Source of the DNA: Rachicladosporium sp. CCFEE 5018
Lineage: Eukaryota > Ascomycota > Dothideomycetes > Cladosporiales > Cladosporiaceae
Assembly (NCBI GenBank): GCA_002077045.2
Contig: KZ111149.1
Coordinates: 631,624 to 695,623 of the forward strand
DNA: 64,000 nucleotides
Direction: 5' to 3'
Shown here one piece after another: positions 11,086 through 21,959 of the stretch. A program made the position numbers and the translations under genes. Each line of letters starts with the position of its first letter. Positions within the stretch are counted from its first letter, which is position 1. Below the pieces are notes generated by a model that saw only the letters and a list, made by a program, of their open reading frames with translations, did not search any database and had not been told where the DNA came from.

Positions 11086-12164
11086 TTGGTTACGGAAGGA
11101 GCCCAGCCATTGGATCTGAGGCGCATAGGGTCGTACACCATGGCCGAAAGGTGTGAGTACATGTGCTGCGAACTTGCGATAGGTTGCGCTGTGGACGATG
11201 GCTCTTCCACGAGTCGGACTGACATATGCGACACAGTACCACTAGAGACGCAAGCTGCGTATGCCGCCATCATCGACGACATCTTAGCCACGGCCGACTT
11301 GATGACCGTCTCTGCAAAGCGCATCCGAAAGGCATTGCAGGAGAAAGTTGGTGTCGATCTGACGCCTCACAAGGTAGGCTCTTGACATTGGTCCGAGTGC
11401 GACGAGGCCATCGCTCACGTTGGGAAGGATGCAATCACCAAGCTCATCATGGAGCGCTTCGACAAAGTGCATACGAACGCAGCCTCTCCAGAACCCGCAG
11501 AGCCAGCGCCGACAACGAATGGACACACGCACGGCGGCGACACGCCTCCTCGAAAGAAGCGGAAAGCCGACACGGACGACGACGATGATCTGAGCTCGGT
11601 GATCGACACGCCCCCAAAGAAGAAGCCGAAGAAGAAGATCAGCAAGGCAGAAGCCGAGACTGACGCCGAGTATGCTGCGCGACTGCAAGCCGAGCTCAAC
11701 GCGGTTAACAGCCGATCGACGCGAGGCGGAGGCGCAAAGCGGAAAGCTGCTGTCAAGAAGGAGAAGAAGCCCAAGAAGAAGAGTGTCGCGAAGCTAGGCG
11801 CGGATGATGATAGTGAGCTTGAAAGTGGGACTGCGAAGCCCGAGCGACCAAAGACTGGAGCATTTCACGTACGTCTCTCGTTTATCCCATTATGGCCCTG
11901 TTGAACGGGAAGCTGACAACCTGTCAGAAACCCCTGACCCTCTCCGAACCGCTAGCAGAGCTACTAGGTGAAAGCTCACTTTCTCGGCCCCAAACAGTGA
12001 AACGAATATGGGCGTACGTGAAGGAGCGCGATCTGCAAGATCCGAGCGACAAACGACAGATCCGATGCGATGAGAAAATGCATAACGTGTTCAAGCAGGA
12101 CAAGGTGCATATGTTCACGATGAACAAGCTGCTACGAGATCACTTGTATGCGCAGGATGAATAG
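11086..12164 (+). CDS. DEK-C / SWIB-MDM2 domain protein (Tri1/Uaf30-like)
   Basis: This is a nuclear, chromatin-associated type of protein. The three-exon model is 11086-11373, 11428-11868 and 11928-12164; both introns are short (54 and 59 nt) and phase 0. Exon 1 ends and exon 2 begins with a DEK C-terminal helical domain (YAAIIDDILATADLMTV...KRIRKALQEKVGVD..., continuing DAITKLIMERFD). The middle is a long, highly charged linker with KK-rich runs that look like nuclear localisation signals. The last exon is a SWIB domain (KPLTLSEPLAELLGE through WAYVKERDLQDP to MNKLLRDHLY). Yeast relatives include Tri1 and the RNA polymerase I factor Uaf30; which one this serves cannot be told. The start is uncertain: 11140 is another in-frame ATG, and the Cys-rich residues before PLETQAAY are not family-like, so a small upstream exon is possible. 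Confidence 0.85.
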
Positions 12165-12456
12165 ACTCACACATATACCCAATAAACCCATTGCGGAAGG
12201 ATCATGCTCGAATCTAGATGTTCGCTACCCTCATTGCTCCAAATGAATGGTTGTTATGTAAAGCTACGGTATGCACATCCACTAGAGTCGATCGCCAGAC
12301 TACCAGGTCAGTGAGACGCTCGGTCCCCTGCACACTGGACACAGAGTGACTCCGACAGCTGCCTCTCTGTCGCATTGAGCGCTCATGTCCACTAACATGG
12401 CCGCCCTGTTATTGGCACAGACGAGCTTCACATTCCTCTGAAGACGTCCTCTGTAT

Positions 12457-13594
12457 CTACGACAAGTACTTCTTGAACCACTCAATCCCCTGCTTCTCCG
12501 CCTCATCCATCGCCTTCTTCCCCCCCTCATCACTAAAGTCACCCCTCAGCGCAAACCCATGAACCTGCCCCTCATAAACCTTCACTTCGCTCTCGCACTT
12601 CCTCGCTCCCTCATTACCACTTCGCTTCTTCTCCATCACTTCCCGGATCTTCGCCACATCGGCCTCGCCCAACAAAGAGTCCTTGTCCCCTAACGCCAAT
12701 GCTAGGGGGACATTGACAGCGTCGAAGTCGGCTGGAACGGAGACGAGGGAGGGGTGGGCGGCGAACACCGCGTCGACGCCTTTGTTGTCGCTCCCTGGCC
12801 CGGACAATGGGTGTTGGCCTGCTAGGATGGCGTAGCGACCGCCCCAGCAGAAGCCGATTACACCCACCCTATCAGTCCCCGGGATCAACCGTACCTGGGC
12901 GATGAAATTCTCTATGATCGGCCGCGAGACTCCCTCACGGTGCTTGATCAGCCAGGGACCAAGCGTCGCGCCTACTTGCGCCGTGGCGGCAGTCTTCTCG
13001 AGCACTGTTTGTTTCTCGCGTTCGGGCAATTGTGGTTCGACGGTTTGGAGAAAGGAGGCTGGGAGCGAGTCGCCGTCGTGGACGTCGGGGATGTAGGCTG
13101 TGAAGCCCGCGCGGGCGTAGGAGTCGGCTAGGAGGCGGGTGTTGGGGAGTTTCCAGCCGAAGACTGTGAAGGGGGGGTTGTTAGTTGACGGAAGCGCTTT
13201 GACGGCACCGTGGCTCTCTCGATGGGTGTGCGGATTCTGGCGCATCTACAGGCTCAGCTGCGACACCGGAGTGCTGTGCCACAGCAACAGAGAGACACGA
13301 GATCGAGCCCCAAGATGACCTCGGAAGGCGTAGAGCTGTCTCTCCCTAGCACAGCATAGTGCCATTTGCTGCCGTGACCGAGTCTATATGCGCACAAGAA
13401 CATTTAGGGGAATGCAGAGATTTGTCAGAACACTCACTATCAACAAGGAAGATCACCGTCTTCGTGGTCGCGTTGTCCTCGGGTTCTGCGACGTAGCAAG
13501 GTAAACCGCCGACTGTGCGTTCCATTCCTTTCGGTTTTGCATTGTTGATTACGCCGCTGAGGCAGCATGGGGACATGCCGACGCCGGTGGACAT
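12457..13594 (-). CDS. Dienelactone hydrolase family protein
   Basis: This is an alpha/beta hydrolase of the dienelactone hydrolase family. The model is exon 13438-13594 joined to 12457-13163 across a long 274-nt intron (GTGAGT...TTCACAG). Joining restores KTVIFLVD-IFGWKLPNTRLLADSYA, the continuous family pattern. IGFCWGGR holds the nucleophilic cysteine typical of the family, VHGF near the end carries the histidine, and GDKD (residues about 208-211) is the likely acid region. The N-terminus MSTGVGMSPCCLSG carries the usual Cys pair. Length is about 287 residues. The substrate is unknown; fungal members are often annotated from similarity alone. It is divergent from MSH3. Confidence 0.88.
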
Positions 13595-14001
13595 TCTCGC
13601 GACTCGTTGATGGGGAGTCCGGATCGAGGAAGTGATGATTTCGAGTGTTCCAGGAATAGGAAACAGGTCGACTGAGAAAGTGATGGAGAGGTTGTGCAGT
13701 TGGATATGAGTGAGGAAAGGAATGGTTGAAGTGGCATCTGTGACTTACCTCAGTGAAGCTACCGTCATCATGACGTGCGTTTCAACGTGGTCCAACAAGC
13801 TCGTACGCTTCTCGTACTTCTCCATTCATCAATTCGATGATGTAGTGGGGCAGAGAGGAAGTCGATCTCAATGATGTCTGCGACAAGCTGCTAGCCGTAA
13901 TTCCGGCTAAGTCCGACGCGTATTGGACGCGACTTCATGGCCACTTTAGAGTGCATTGACGGAGTTGCTGATGTCCCTTTACTGGCAGTATTGTCGCCGC
14001 T
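13595..14001. promoter_or_regulatory. Divergent promoter region, hydrolase / MSH3 A
   Basis: The 407-bp intergenic stretch between two divergent starts has no recognised motif. Short frames here are not gene-like. Confidence 0.35.
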
Positions 14002-17000
14002 ATGGGACTGCCAAAGGTCGCCAGCAGTCAGCCGCCCTTATCGCAGGCGAAGAAGCAACAATCTATCTCCAACTTCTTCTCGAGACCTCCTGCGCCACCG
14101 GCCTTGAGAAAGGAGATATCGACGGCATCTGTCCGATCTCAGCCAGAGCAGGTCATTGCCAGTCATGAGCACACCGACGAGCCAAGCACTCAGCAGAATG
14201 GTGGTGCACCGATGTCGAACGGAAAGAAGCGATCTATGGACGCAGACGACGAGAACCGAGATCCTAAGCGATCACGACCAAACTCTGAAATACACGACTC
14301 GGCATCAGATCAGGAGGACGATGATGTCGTGATACACAGTCGACCAGCCAGCACTTTCGCGGCGACCAATGGCTCAGCAGGAAGGAAACCAAAAGTGACG
14401 GCAAGGACGTCCAAGTACCTCTTCTCGAATTCTGGTCTAGCGACGCAGCCAGGCGAGGAGCACCCTGAGGATGACGAGGAGACTCGACTACTGAAGGAGA
14501 GACTGCATCAGAAGTTTAGGAAGAAACTGGGCAGGCCCGACAGTATAGCAGAGATCAAGCGGCGGAATCACTTCATCAGCGAGGACACACAGGATGGTGG
14601 GGAAGCGGGGGAGGAAGCTGAGGAGGACGATCCAGAGCCAGCACCAAAGAGTAAAGGGCGGAAAGGTGCTGCTGCACCGAAGGGCCGCGACAAGCTTACT
14701 CCGCTCGAGAAGCAAGTACTGGCTATCAAGCACAGACATCCTGATACTTTGCTCGTTGTGGAAGTTGGATACAAGTTCAAGTTCTTCGGCACAGATGCTC
14801 AAGCAGCCGCAAAGGAGCTGAGCATTGTGTGCATACCTGGCAGGTATCGATTTGATGACCCACCGCATCCCTCAGAGGCACACATCGATCGCTTCGCTTC
14901 AGCAAGTGTCCCAGTACACCGACTGCATGTGCATGTCAAGCGTCTCGTATCTGCCGGTCACAAGGTTGGCGTGGTACGGCAGCTGGAAACGGCGGCACTG
15001 AAGGCCGCAGGTGACACTCGCAATAAGGCATTTGAGCGTGGTCTGACAAATCTATACACGAAAGGCACATATATCGAAGATCAAGAAGCCCTTGAAGCGC
15101 CTGTCACGGCGCCAGATGGCGGCTCTCCGGCCACCGGACATCTGCTGTGCCTGACAGAGACATACCCTCGAGGCTGGGGTACTGATGAGAAGGTGCAGAT
15201 CGGACTTGTGGCAGTCCAGCCGGCGACGGGCGACATCATCTACGATGACTTCGAAGACGGCTGGATGCGCAGCGAGCTGGAGACGCGGCTACTGCACATC
15301 GCACCGTGCGAGATGCTCATCGTCGGCGAGGTGTCGAAGGCGACCGAAAAGCTAGTCAAGCACTTGTCGGCATCGAAGACCAACATCTTCGGTGACAACG
15401 CTCGAGTGGAGCGAGTAGAGAAGCCGAAGACAATGGCAGCCCAGTCTTATAGTCACATTACGAAGTTCTATGCCGACAAAATGATGACCGGTCAGCCGTC
15501 TTCATCGCAAGTAGAGTCTTCGCAGGAGACGGGCACGCTACTGGATAAGGTCCATAAGCTGTCCGAGAACGCTACTATTTGCTTGTCTGCCATGATCACT
15601 CACTTGACCGAGTACGGCCTCCAGCATGTGTTCGACTTGACCAAGTACTTTCAGTCATTCAGTGCGCGGTCACACATGCTATTGAATGGCAACACGTTGA
15701 ACAGTCTCGAGATCTACCTCAATCAGACTGATCACACCGAGCGCGGTAGTCTGTTCTGGACTCTTGACCGCACACATACTCGCTTCGGCCAACGCCTGCT
15801 ACGAAAGTGGGTCGGTCGACCGTTGCTAGATCGTACACGACTCGATGAGCGAGTTGCTGCAGTGGAAGAGCTCAGGGATGGCGAGCAGACGGTGACAGTC
15901 GATCGCATCAAGCGCCTGTTGGGCAAAACGCGAGGCGATCTTGAGAAGTCGCTGATCCGCATCTACTACAAGAAGTGCGGTCGGCCGGAGCTGCTGACTG
16001 TACTGCAATCTCTTCAGATGATCGCGCAGGAGTTTGCTCATATCACCTCACCCGCATACACTCATTTCAATTCATCACTGCTCGCCGAAGCAGTCGCATC
16101 TCTCCCGCGTATCGGCGACGACGTGGTGCAGTATCTCGAGCGCATCAGCCTGACCCACGCAAAAGAGAACGACAAGTACGGCTTCTTCACCGAAGCCAGC
16201 GAAACAGAAGACATCAAAGACCACAAAGTCGGCATCGTCGCCGTCGAGCAAGACCTCGAAGACTTCCGCAAAGTCGCAGCCGAGAAGTGCAAGCAGAAGA
16301 TCCCCGAATACGTCACCTCGAGTGCCATAGACTTCCTCATCGAACTCGACAACACCAATCTCAAGCACGTGCCCGCCTCCTGGGCCAAGATCAGCGGCAC
16401 GAAGAGAGTCTCCCGCTACCATGCCCCTGAAGTCGTCCGCCTGCTGCGAGAACGCGATCAGCATAAAGAAGCCCTAGCAAATGCCTGCGATGCCGCGTTC
16501 TCAGACCTCCTAGGCGAGATAGGCGCGCGCTACCAAGCCTTCCGCGACTGCGTGCAGTCCCTCGCCACCTTAGACTGTCTCCTCAGCTTAGCAGACGTTG
16601 CTTCCCAACCAGGCTACTGCAAACCCACCTTCACGCCCGAGACAGGCATCTCCATCACCAATGGCCGCCACCCCATGGTCGAGCAACTTCTGCTAGACGC
16701 CTTCGTGCCAAACTCCATCGCCCTCTCCTCGTCTGCTACGCGCGCCCTGCTCATCACAGGCCCAAACATGGGCGGCAAATCCAGCTACGTCCGCTCTGTC
16801 GCATTAATAGCAATAATGGCGCAGATCGGCTCGTACGTCCCCGCCGACGCCTGCGAGCTGGGCCTGCTAGACGCAGTCTTCACGCGCATGGGCGCCTTCG
16901 ATAACATGATGAAGGGCGAATCGACATTCATGGTCGAGCTCAGCGAAACCTCAGATATCCTTAAGCAAGCCACACCTCGTAGCTTGGTGATCCTCGACGA

Positions 17001-17451
17001 ATTAGGTCGAGGCACAAGCACACACGATGGCGTTGCTATCGCTCAAGCAGTGCTCTCGCACATCGTCTCGGATCTCAAACCCCTCACTCTCTTCATCACT
17101 CATTACCAATCCCTCGCCCGCCTCGCCTCGCAATACCCCTCCGGTGAGCTGAGGAATGTACACATGCGCTTCACGGAGCAGGAGGAGGATGAGAGTGGGC
17201 AGAGGGATATCACATTCTTGTACGAAGTCGGCGAGGGCGTGGCACATAGAAGCTATGGTCTGAATGTCGCGAGGCTTGCTGGGCTGCCGAAGGGTCTGAT
17301 TGATGAGGCTGGGGAAAGGAGTGAGAATATGGAAGTCGCTGAGGGGAGGAGGCGGCTTGCGTTTCTGGGAGACGCAGCGGGCAAGCTGGTGCGTGATGAG
17401 GACGCGGAGCGCGCGCTCGAGAGGTTTGTTGGCGGGCTGGAGATGCTGTGA
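14002..17451 (+). CDS. msh3: DNA mismatch repair protein Msh3 (copy A, complete)
   Basis: Msh3 pairs with Msh2 as MutS-beta, which binds insertion/deletion loops in the nucleus. A single uninterrupted frame of 1149 residues matches the family's length. QQSISNFFSRP near residue 20 is a PCNA-interacting (PIP) box, which supports the ATG at 14002. An acidic, basic-patch linker follows. The MutS domain I starts at about residue 232 (TPLEKQVLAIKHRHPDTLLVVEVGYKFKFFG). The connector, lever and clamp domains follow, then the ATPase: Walker A GPNMGGKSSYVRS (bases about 16759-16797), Walker B LVILDELGRGTSTHDG (about 16984-17031) and ITHYQSLA. All key residues look intact. It is convergent with pyruvate carboxylase A, with 144 bp between stop codons. 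The part from 15155 on has a second copy at 32541-34837. Confidence 0.96.
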   Translation: MGLPKVASSQPPLSQAKKQQSISNFFSRPPAPPALRKEISTASVRSQPEQVIASHEHTDEPSTQQNGGAPMSNGKKRSMDADDENRDPKRSRPNSEIHDSASDQEDDDVVIHSRPASTFAATNGSAGRKPKVTARTSKYLFSNSGLATQPGEEHPEDDEETRLLKERLHQKFRKKLGRPDSIAEIKRRNHFISEDTQDGGEAGEEAEEDDPEPAPKSKGRKGAAAPKGRDKLTPLEKQVLAIKHRHPDTLLVVEVGYKFKFFGTDAQAAAKELSIVCIPGRYRFDDPPHPSEAHIDRFASASVPVHRLHVHVKRLVSAGHKVGVVRQLETAALKAAGDTRNKAFERGLTNLYTKGTYIEDQEALEAPVTAPDGGSPATGHLLCLTETYPRGWGTDEKVQIGLVAVQPATGDIIYDDFEDGWMRSELETRLLHIAPCEMLIVGEVSKATEKLVKHLSASKTNIFGDNARVERVEKPKTMAAQSYSHITKFYADKMMTGQPSSSQVESSQETGTLLDKVHKLSENATICLSAMITHLTEYGLQHVFDLTKYFQSFSARSHMLLNGNTLNSLEIYLNQTDHTERGSLFWTLDRTHTRFGQRLLRKWVGRPLLDRTRLDERVAAVEELRDGEQTVTVDRIKRLLGKTRGDLEKSLIRIYYKKCGRPELLTVLQSLQMIAQEFAHITSPAYTHFNSSLLAEAVASLPRIGDDVVQYLERISLTHAKENDKYGFFTEASETEDIKDHKVGIVAVEQDLEDFRKVAAEKCKQKIPEYVTSSAIDFLIELDNTNLKHVPASWAKISGTKRVSRYHAPEVVRLLRERDQHKEALANACDAAFSDLLGEIGARYQAFRDCVQSLATLDCLLSLADVASQPGYCKPTFTPETGISITNGRHPMVEQLLLDAFVPNSIALSSSATRALLITGPNMGGKSSYVRSVALIAIMAQIGSYVPADACELGLLDAVFTRMGAFDNMMKGESTFMVELSETSDILKQATPRSLVILDELGRGTSTHDGVAIAQAVLSHIVSDLKPLTLFITHYQSLARLASQYPSGELRNVHMRFTEQEEDESGQRDITFLYEVGEGVAHRSYGLNVARLAGLPKGLIDEAGERSENMEVAEGRRRLAFLGDAAGKLVRDEDAERALERFVGGLEML

Positions 17452-17595
17452 GCCAGCGGATTAGTGACAGCGTGAGTAGCGATCGCAATGTGCAGCATGG
17501 AACCTTGCGCTCATCTATCATCACTTCAATACATCATCCCCCACTATTGCGATACTATTCCAGATCCCCAATTAGTCCTCTCAAAGCCATCAGCT

Positions 17596-20500
17596 CTATT
17601 TCACAATCTTGCACACCAAATCCTGGCTATCCACCGAATCGCCCTCCTTCACGCCAAGCGAGCCGATCTTACCAGAATGCGGCGCCGAGATGACCATTTC
17701 CTGCGAGCCAAAGTCAGTAAAGGTCTCCTCGCCTGACCGGTAGAGAGCATCGAGAAACTTACCATCTTCATCGCACTCAACACAGCAATTGGATCGCCCT
17801 TCTGCACCTCACTCCCATCCTTAACCCGGATCTCGACAACCACACCGCTCATCGGCGCGCCAACCTGCGAGCTATCGCCAGTGTCTGCCTTCGGTCGGCT
17901 CGTGTTCTCGACAGCAGCGTGCTGATCATCCACAGTGACCTGTCGGACCTCGCCATTCATCTCGTAGAATACCTCCCTCTGCCCAGTCTGCTCCGAGAGC
18001 GGGCCAACGGCGAGGAGCTTGAGGATGAGGACTTTGCCCTTCTCCAGCTCAACGCTGAACTCCTCGTTGATTTGCGGGCGGTTCAGGAAATACTTCGTGG
18101 GCAGCACAGAGAGGTCGCCGTACTTGGTCGTGAATTTCTTGTAGTCCTCGAACACTTTCGGGTACATCGCGTAACTCGCGACGTCAGTCTCAGAGCAGCC
18201 ACCATATTGCTCGCGCAGCTTCGTGCGGATTTTGTCGAAGTCCAGCGGGTCGAGGTACAGACCTGGTCGCTTGGTCATCTTCCTGCGATCACGTAGGGCT
18301 TGCGAGCGGAGAGGCTCAGGGAAGCCGCCGTACGGCTGACCCATGAGACCTTCGAAGAACTCAAGTACCGAGGAGGGGAAGTCCAGCTCCGGTGCTTTCT
18401 TGAGGAGCTCGTCGTAGGTGAGGTTGTTGGATACCATGAATTGCGCCAAGTCACCGACCACTTTGGATGTTGGGGTGACTTTTACGATGTCGCCAAGGAG
18501 GTCGTTGGCTTGCTCGTAAGCTTTCTTGGTCTGCGCCCATTGCGCACCGAGACCTTGCTGCGAGGCTTGGAAGATCAGATTCGTGAGCTGACCGCCGGGA
18601 ATCTCGTGCTCGTAGACTTCAGGGTCGGGTCCGGTGAGGCCGGCTTCGAAGGGTGAGTAGACGAGACGGACCTGCGCCCAGTAGGAATCGAGGGCGAGAA
18701 GGTGATGGGAGTTGAGGCCGGACTCGTGCTCGCTGCCTTCGAGAGAGGCTACGATGGCGCCGATCGAGGGCTGTGAGGTCATGCCGGACAGGCTGTCAGT
18801 CGCAGCGTCGACAGCATCAGCACCAGCTTGAGCGCAGGCGACCATAGACGCCACACCAGTGCCGGCAGAGTCGTGAGTGTGCACATGGATGGGCAGATCG
18901 GGGTACTTCTTGCGGATGGCACCAACGAGAAGTGTCGCGGCCCTGGGCTTCAGCACACCGGCCATGTCCTTGATGCCGAGGATGTGCGCGCCTATTTTGA
19001 CGATCTTGTCTACGACGGCAAGGTAGTACTCGAGATTGTACTTCTTCTCGGGGTTCAGCATGTCTCCAGAGTAGCAAACAGTACCCTCAGCCACACCACC
19101 TGCCTTCAGCACTGCCTTCACTCCGACCTCGAGCTGATCAGTATCGTTCAAAGCATCGAAAACCCGGAAGATGTCCATGCCGGCCTTCTTCGCTTGCTCG
19201 CAGAAGTGGTAAATGGCATTGTCGGGCAGAGATGAGTAAGCCACGCCATTGGCACCTCGAAGCAACATCTGAAACGGGATATTTGGCACCACCTTCCTCA
19301 TCTTGCGCAGACGGTCCCATGGGTCCTCGTACAGGAAGCGCATAGCGACATCGAACGTCGCACCACCCCAGCACTCAAGTGCCCAAGCGTTCTTGAGGCC
19401 ATATGAAGTCTCCTTGGCAATGTTCAGGAGATCGACAGTACGGACACGAGTGGCGAGCAGCGACTGATGGGCATCACGCCAGGTTGTGTCCATGATCAAG
19501 GTGCCTTTGTTCGCTCGGACAGCCTTGGCGAAGGCCGCCGGGCCCTCTTTGACTATGATGTTGCGCCAGCCTTCGGTGCAAGGCTTGGTGACATCGATGG
19601 TCTTACCGGCCTCATCAGTCAAGGTAGGCATGATGATGTCGCCCTTGAACTTCGACTCTCCGATCTGCCCCTTGATCTGGCTGCCGTTCACTGCCAAGTC
19701 GCCGAGGTATGTCAGCAGCTTCTGTGCGCGATTCTGACTGCCGATGAGCTTGAAGAGCTCGGGCGTGTCGTCGATGAAAGTTGTCCAGCAGTTGCCATCG
19801 ATGAATGTGGGATGCGTGAGCAGAGACGCGAGGAAGGGGATGTTCGTCTTGACACCACGAATGCGGAACTCGACCAACGCACGGAGCATCTTCCTACGGA
19901 CGATCTCGTATGTCGAGCCATGGCATGAACACTTGACCAACATGCTGTCGTAGTGCGGTGTGATGATGGCGCCTGCGAAGCCATTGCCACCGTCGAGACG
20001 GACACCGTTACCACCTGCAGATCGGTAGACCTCAATCTTGCCTGTATCCGGCTTGAAGCCTTGCGAGGGGTCCTCCGTTGTTATACGGCATTGGAAGGCA
20101 AAGCCACGGATCGAGATTCTATCCTGAGTGAGGCCAAGCTGCTCCAGCGATGCACCAGCTGCGATCTGGATCTGCGCGGCTACGATGTCGATGCCCGTGA
20201 TCTCTTCCGTGATCGTGTGCTCGACCTGAATACGTGGGTTGATTTCGATGAAGTAGTGGCGGTTCTCTTGATCCACCAGGAACTCTGCAGTACCGGCATT
20301 GCGATAGTTGACAGACTTGGCGAGCTTCACTGCATCGTTGAGGATGGCGTCTCGAGTGGCCTTCGGCAGATCCTTGGCCGGCGCAAGCTCGACGACTTTT
20401 TGATGTCTTCGCTGGACGGAGCAGTCACGCTCATAGAGATGGCTGACGTTGCNNNNNNNNNNNNNNNNNNNNNNNNNNNNNNNNNNNNNNNNNNNNNNNN

Positions 20501-21959
20501 NNNNNNNNNNNNNNNNNNNNNNNNNNNNNNNNNNNNNNNNNNNNNNNNNNNNCATGGCATGAACACTTGACCAACATGCTGTCGTAGTGCGGTGTGATGA
20601 TGGCGCCTGCGAAGCCATTGCCACCGTCGAGACGGACACCGTTACCACCTGCAGATCGGTAGACCTCAATCTTGCCTGTATCCGGCTTGAAGCCTTGCGA
20701 GGGGTCCTCCGTTGTTATACGGCATTGGAAGGCAAAGCCACGGATCGAGATTCTATCCTGAGTGAGGCCAAGCTGCTCCAGCGATGCACCAGCTGCGATC
20801 TGGATCTGCGCGGCTACGATGTCGATGCCCGTGATCTCTTCCGTGATCGTGTGCTCGACCTGAATACGTGGGTTGATTTCGATGAAGTAGTGGCGGTTCT
20901 CTTGATCCACCAGGAACTCTGCAGTACCGGCATTGCGATAGTTGACAGACTTGGCGAGCTTCACTGCATCGTTGAGGATGGCGTCTCGAGTGGCCTTCGG
21001 CAGATCCTTGGCCGGCGCAAGCTCGACGACTTTTTGATGTCTTCGCTGGACGGAGCAGTCACGCTCATAGAGATGGCTGACGTTGCCATAGTTGTCGCCC
21101 AGCAGCTGCACTTCAATATGCTTCGGTCGGTAGAGGAAGCGCTCGACGAACACTGTGCCGTTGCCGAATGCCGACTTTGCTTCAGATGTAGCCCGCTCAA
21201 AAGCATCTTGAAGCTCTTCTTGCTTCCACACAACGCGCATGCCGCGCCCACCGCCACCAAAAGCAGCTTTGATGATGATCGGGAAGCCGTGCTCGTCCGT
21301 GAAGCTCTTAACCTCCTCGAACTTGGCCACTGGACCTGGCGTACCAGGCACGCAAGGCACATCGCACTTTTGCGCTAGCTCACGTGCAGAGACCTTGTCA
21401 CCGACGCTGTTGATTGTATCGGGTGTAGGACCAACCCAGATCAGCCCAGCTGCTTCGACATTCTTTGCAAACTCGTAGTTCTCGCTGAGGAAGCCATAGC
21501 CCGGGTGGATCATGTTTACGCCGTCAAGTAAGTCAGTATCATACTGTGACTCTCACCAAGACTGCTTTCAGCAAACTGCATGTATGACTTACCGTGCTCA
21601 AGCGCAATCTTGATGATCTCATCTCCTGCGAGATACGCTGCAACAGGAGTATACTGCCCCCGCTTCCCAATCACATACGCCTCATCAGCCTTCTGCCTGT
21701 GCATGCTCAAACGATCCTCGTACGAGAAAACAGCAACAGTCTGCAGCGACAGCTCATGTGCCGTCCTGAAGATACGGATCGGGATCTCGCCTCGATTGGC
21801 GACCAAAATCTTCTTCAGCTGCATGATAGTACTATTAGCACGCAGCCGCTGATGCACCGTGTTGGCGGTGCTGTGGGTGTCGCCATCGTGGTGCGGAGTG
21901 CCGTAGTCGTGGTCCTTCTCTTGGACGGCAACCTCGTTGCTTGCCGCTGTGTCTGCCAT
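17596..21959 (-). CDS. pyc: Pyruvate carboxylase (copy A, disrupted only by an assembly gap)
   Basis: This cytosolic biotin enzyme makes oxaloacetate from pyruvate, bicarbonate and ATP. Exon 1 is 21593-21959 (MADTAASNE..., KILVANRGEIPIRIFRTA). Exon 2 is 17763-21521: biotin carboxylase with HPGYGFLSEN and FGGGGRGMR, then carboxyltransferase with TTWRDAHQSLLATRVRT and FRVFDALND. Exon 3 is 17596-17700 and holds the biotin domain's end; the biotinyl lysine is in SAMKMEM across the last intron (17701-17762, GTAAGT...CGCAG). Exon 2 contains 100 N and a repeated 534 bp; removing 634 nt leaves 3125 nt, exactly the copy B length, for a total of 1198 residues. The join of exon 1 to exon 2 (intron 21522-21592) restores ALEH-GVNMIHPGYG. 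That intron starts GTAAGT but does not end in AG. Confidence 0.93.
19919..21086. repeat. 534-bp sequence repeated on both sides of the gap (false duplication)
   Basis: 19919-20452 and 20553-21086 appear identical throughout and are separated only by N. Together with the gap they add 634 nt to exon 2 of pyruvate carboxylase A and break its frame. This is the expected result when two overlapping contig ends are scaffolded without being merged. Confidence 0.93.
20453..20552. other. Assembly gap of 100 N
   Basis: Exactly 100 N, the usual placeholder for a gap of unknown size. The flanking sequence is duplicated, so the true gap here is negative: the contigs overlap. Confidence 0.97.

Noticed and set aside
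20431..21513. A separate, shorter pyruvate carboxylase gene reading through the N run
   Set aside because: It is created by the duplicated 534 bp and the 100 N. After correction there is one gene with the same exon length as copy B.
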